Shown here piece by piece: positions 31,842 through 33,010 of a DNA stretch of 33,010 nt. The stretch spans positions 1 to 33,010 of the forward strand of contig JALSTB010000163.1 in assembly GCA_026983955.1 (NCBI GenBank). Reading direction: 5' to 3'. The DNA is from Melioribacteraceae bacterium. Lineage in GTDB: Bacteria > Bacteroidota > Ignavibacteria > Ignavibacteriales > Melioribacteraceae. The position numbers were made by a program, and so were the translations under genes. The notes beneath the pieces are model-generated. The model ran no database searches. It was not told where the DNA came from and saw only the letters and a list, made by a program, of their open reading frames with translations. Within the stretch, counting starts at the first letter, position 1, and the number at the start of each line of letters is the position of its first letter.

Positions 31842-32396
31842 ATGAAGGACCGGAATTATTGTTTGAATTTGTTAAAGGAATACACAAAAAGTGAGAATTT
31901 GTTAAAACATGCTTATGCCGTTGAAGCTTGCGTAAGATTTTATGCAAAAAAATATAATGAAGACGAAGAATATTGGGGAAACGTTGCTTTGCTTCACGAT
32001 TTTGATTACGAAATGTATCCCTCACTTGAAGATCATCCGTTCAAAGGAGCGGAAATATTGCGTGAGAAAGGCTTTGATGAAGAATTTATTCAAACCATTC
32101 TTTCGCATGCCAATCACACAGGTGTTCCTAGAGACACGTTGTTAAAAAAAGTATTATTCGCTTGTGATGAAATTTCCGGGTTTATTACAGCCGTTACACT
32201 CGTCAGACCTTCAAAATCTTTGGATGAAGTCTCCGTAAAATCGGTAAAAAAGAAAATGAAAGATAAAGGCTTTTCCCGGGCTGTTAGCCGGGAAGATATT
32301 AAACAAGGTGCCGAAGAGCTGGGAATCCCGCTCGAGGAACATATTCAGAATTGTATCGAAGCTATGAAATCGGTTAAAGGCACTTTGGGACTCTAG
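31842..32396 (+). CDS. HD-domain metal-dependent hydrolase
   Basis: A 184-residue protein of the HD superfamily, whose members are metal-dependent phosphohydrolases on nucleotides. Metal ligands are visible as H23 (LLKHAYAVE), the H52-D53 pair (LLHDFDYE) and D109 (FACDEISGF). The C-terminal part (SREDIKQGAEELGIPLEEHI) is typical of the HDIG-related group of uncharacterised hydrolases. AAGGAG precedes the ATG. It is probably co-transcribed with nth. The substrate is unknown. Confidence 0.87.
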   Translation: MKDRNYCLNLLKEYTKSENLLKHAYAVEACVRFYAKKYNEDEEYWGNVALLHDFDYEMYPSLEDHPFKGAEILREKGFDEEFIQTILSHANHTGVPRDTLLKKVLFACDEISGFITAVTLVRPSKSLDEVSVKSVKKKMKDKGFSRAVSREDIKQGAEELGIPLEEHIQNCIEAMKSVKGTLGL

Positions 32397-32410
32397 TATC
32401 GCTAAAGTGC
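32380..32410 (+). terminator. Possible terminator-like hairpin over the HD-gene stop codon
   Basis: GCACTTT (32380-32386) pairs perfectly with AAAGTGC (32404-32410), with the TAG stop in the 17-base loop. No T-run follows, so it may be a weak or Rho-assisted terminator, or a 3'-end stabiliser. Confidence 0.35.
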
Positions 32411-32629
32411 GAACATTTATATTCGATAATAATTTTGAAAAACTGTATTTTGTAAAATCATTATTAATTACGGTTAAGTTTTTTGACTTGACAAAGAGGT
32501 TATAAGTTCCCTATTTTAAGGGCACAAAATAAAAAAGGGAAGGTAATTATAGATAATTCTGTTACTGTTTACTAAATTCTAATTTTCCGGTTAACGGTTG
32601 TAGTTTAACAAAGTTAATATTCAATTGTA

Positions 32630-33010
32630 ATGAAAAACAGATTATCTATATTACTTATTTCCCTAATTTTTTATTCGGCGGTATTTGCCGGCGATATAAA
32701 AATTATTTCGTCCACACCATCCGCACTGGTTTTCACTTACACACTCGAAAGCTACGATACTGCAACCGTTTTGCTTGACGGGCAAAAATTTGTTAGTGTT
32801 AAAGCAACCGGATTGATTAACGATTTCAACTCGAAATACAACGAATTAATAAAAATTATAAACGTTGGAGTCCCTCAAGAAACGGGAAATACAATACGGA
32901 TTTTAAATTCAAAATATTTAACAATTAAAGGTAATCTTATTTCCAAATCCGGTTGGGATAGCCGGGGGGTGGAAAACAACACCGGTGCTGTTAATAGTGG
33001 ACAAAATAAA
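32630..33010 (+). CDS. N-terminal part of a secreted protein, possibly C25 (gingipain/PorU-like) peptidase (truncated by window)
   Basis: The frame opens with ATG at 32630 and stays open for 127 codons to the window edge. Residues 1-20 are a signal peptide (MKNRLSILLISLIFYSAVFA). The following stretch, IKIISSTPSALVFTYTLES, then a VLLDGQKF segment and a LIKIINVGVPQETG segment, resembles the N-terminal propeptide of C25 family peptidases that act in or are exported by the type IX system. The upstream 230 bases are otherwise empty of genes and no consensus promoter was pinned down. The family call needs the rest of the gene. Confidence 0.5.
   Translation, partial: MKNRLSILLISLIFYSAVFAGDIKIISSTPSALVFTYTLESYDTATVLLDGQKFVSVKATGLINDFNSKYNELIKIINVGVPQETGNTIRILNSKYLTIKGNLISKSGWDSRGVENNTGAVNSGQNK

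Noticed and set aside
32461-32530. Sigma-70 promoter from TTGACT/TTGACA and TATAAG before the last gene
   Set aside because: The spacing between the two boxes is about 8-12 bases, far below 17, and the organism type does not favour this consensus.

Overview
The window looks like chromosomal DNA from a member of the Bacteroidota/Chlorobiota/Ignavibacteriota (FCB) group, most likely an ignavibacterium-like heterotroph. Several things seen in the sequence point this way. The DNA is AT-rich with tightly packed genes. The protein at 14572-15522 ends in a 'YPNPFNPST' type IX secretion sorting domain. There is an HU-SPOR membrane protein and a TonB gene of Bacteroidota type. Two promoters fit the TTG-N20-TAnnTTTG pattern (upstream of nth and of tRNA-Leu), and the sepiapterin-reductase-like protein resembles the Chlorobium enzyme. 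No insertion sequence, CRISPR array or prophage was found.

Layout. (1) 1-4262: the start of a divergent membrane protein, then pta, metG and an orphan DNA adenine methyltransferase. (2) 4382-10724: an envelope-biogenesis operon of three tandem SurA/parvulin-type proteins, a MoxR ATPase and an M23 lipoprotein. (3) 10725-11930 (minus): a Fur-family regulator with a metallo-beta-lactamase-fold hydrolase. (4) 12069-14459 (plus): dodecin, PrxQ peroxiredoxin, PTPS, FolE and a sepiapterin-reductase-like SDR; the last three are a complete predicted tetrahydrobiopterin pathway from GTP. (5) 14572-16657: a type IX-secreted protein with a clear terminator, then an RteC-like protein of unknown role. (6) 16701-18903: an ECF sigma factor and a membrane anti-sigma factor flanked by two Spy/CpxP-like periplasmic proteins, probably an envelope-stress or metal-sensing module. 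(7) 19085-19974: tRNA-Leu(GAG) followed by a secreted TPR protein and a terminator.

(8) 20205-28979: a seven-gene operon of DUF92 membrane protein, giant TPR protein, plug-less outer-membrane barrel, HU-TM-SPOR protein, ExbB/TolQ, ExbD/TolR and TonB. This is the most interesting region. It looks like a dedicated energised trans-envelope machine, with a Tol-Pal/CpoB flavour, that may connect DNA, peptidoglycan and the outer membrane. (9) 28951-31074 (minus): four overlapping genes for a secreted NHL propeller, a DUF2085 membrane protein and two unknown membrane proteins. (10) 31191-32396: endonuclease III and an HD-domain hydrolase. (11) 32630-33010: the truncated start of a secreted protein resembling the N-terminal part of C25 (gingipain/PorU-like) peptidases.

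Family assignments come from motif reading and memory of the families; no database search was run. Functions of operons as systems are inference from gene order.
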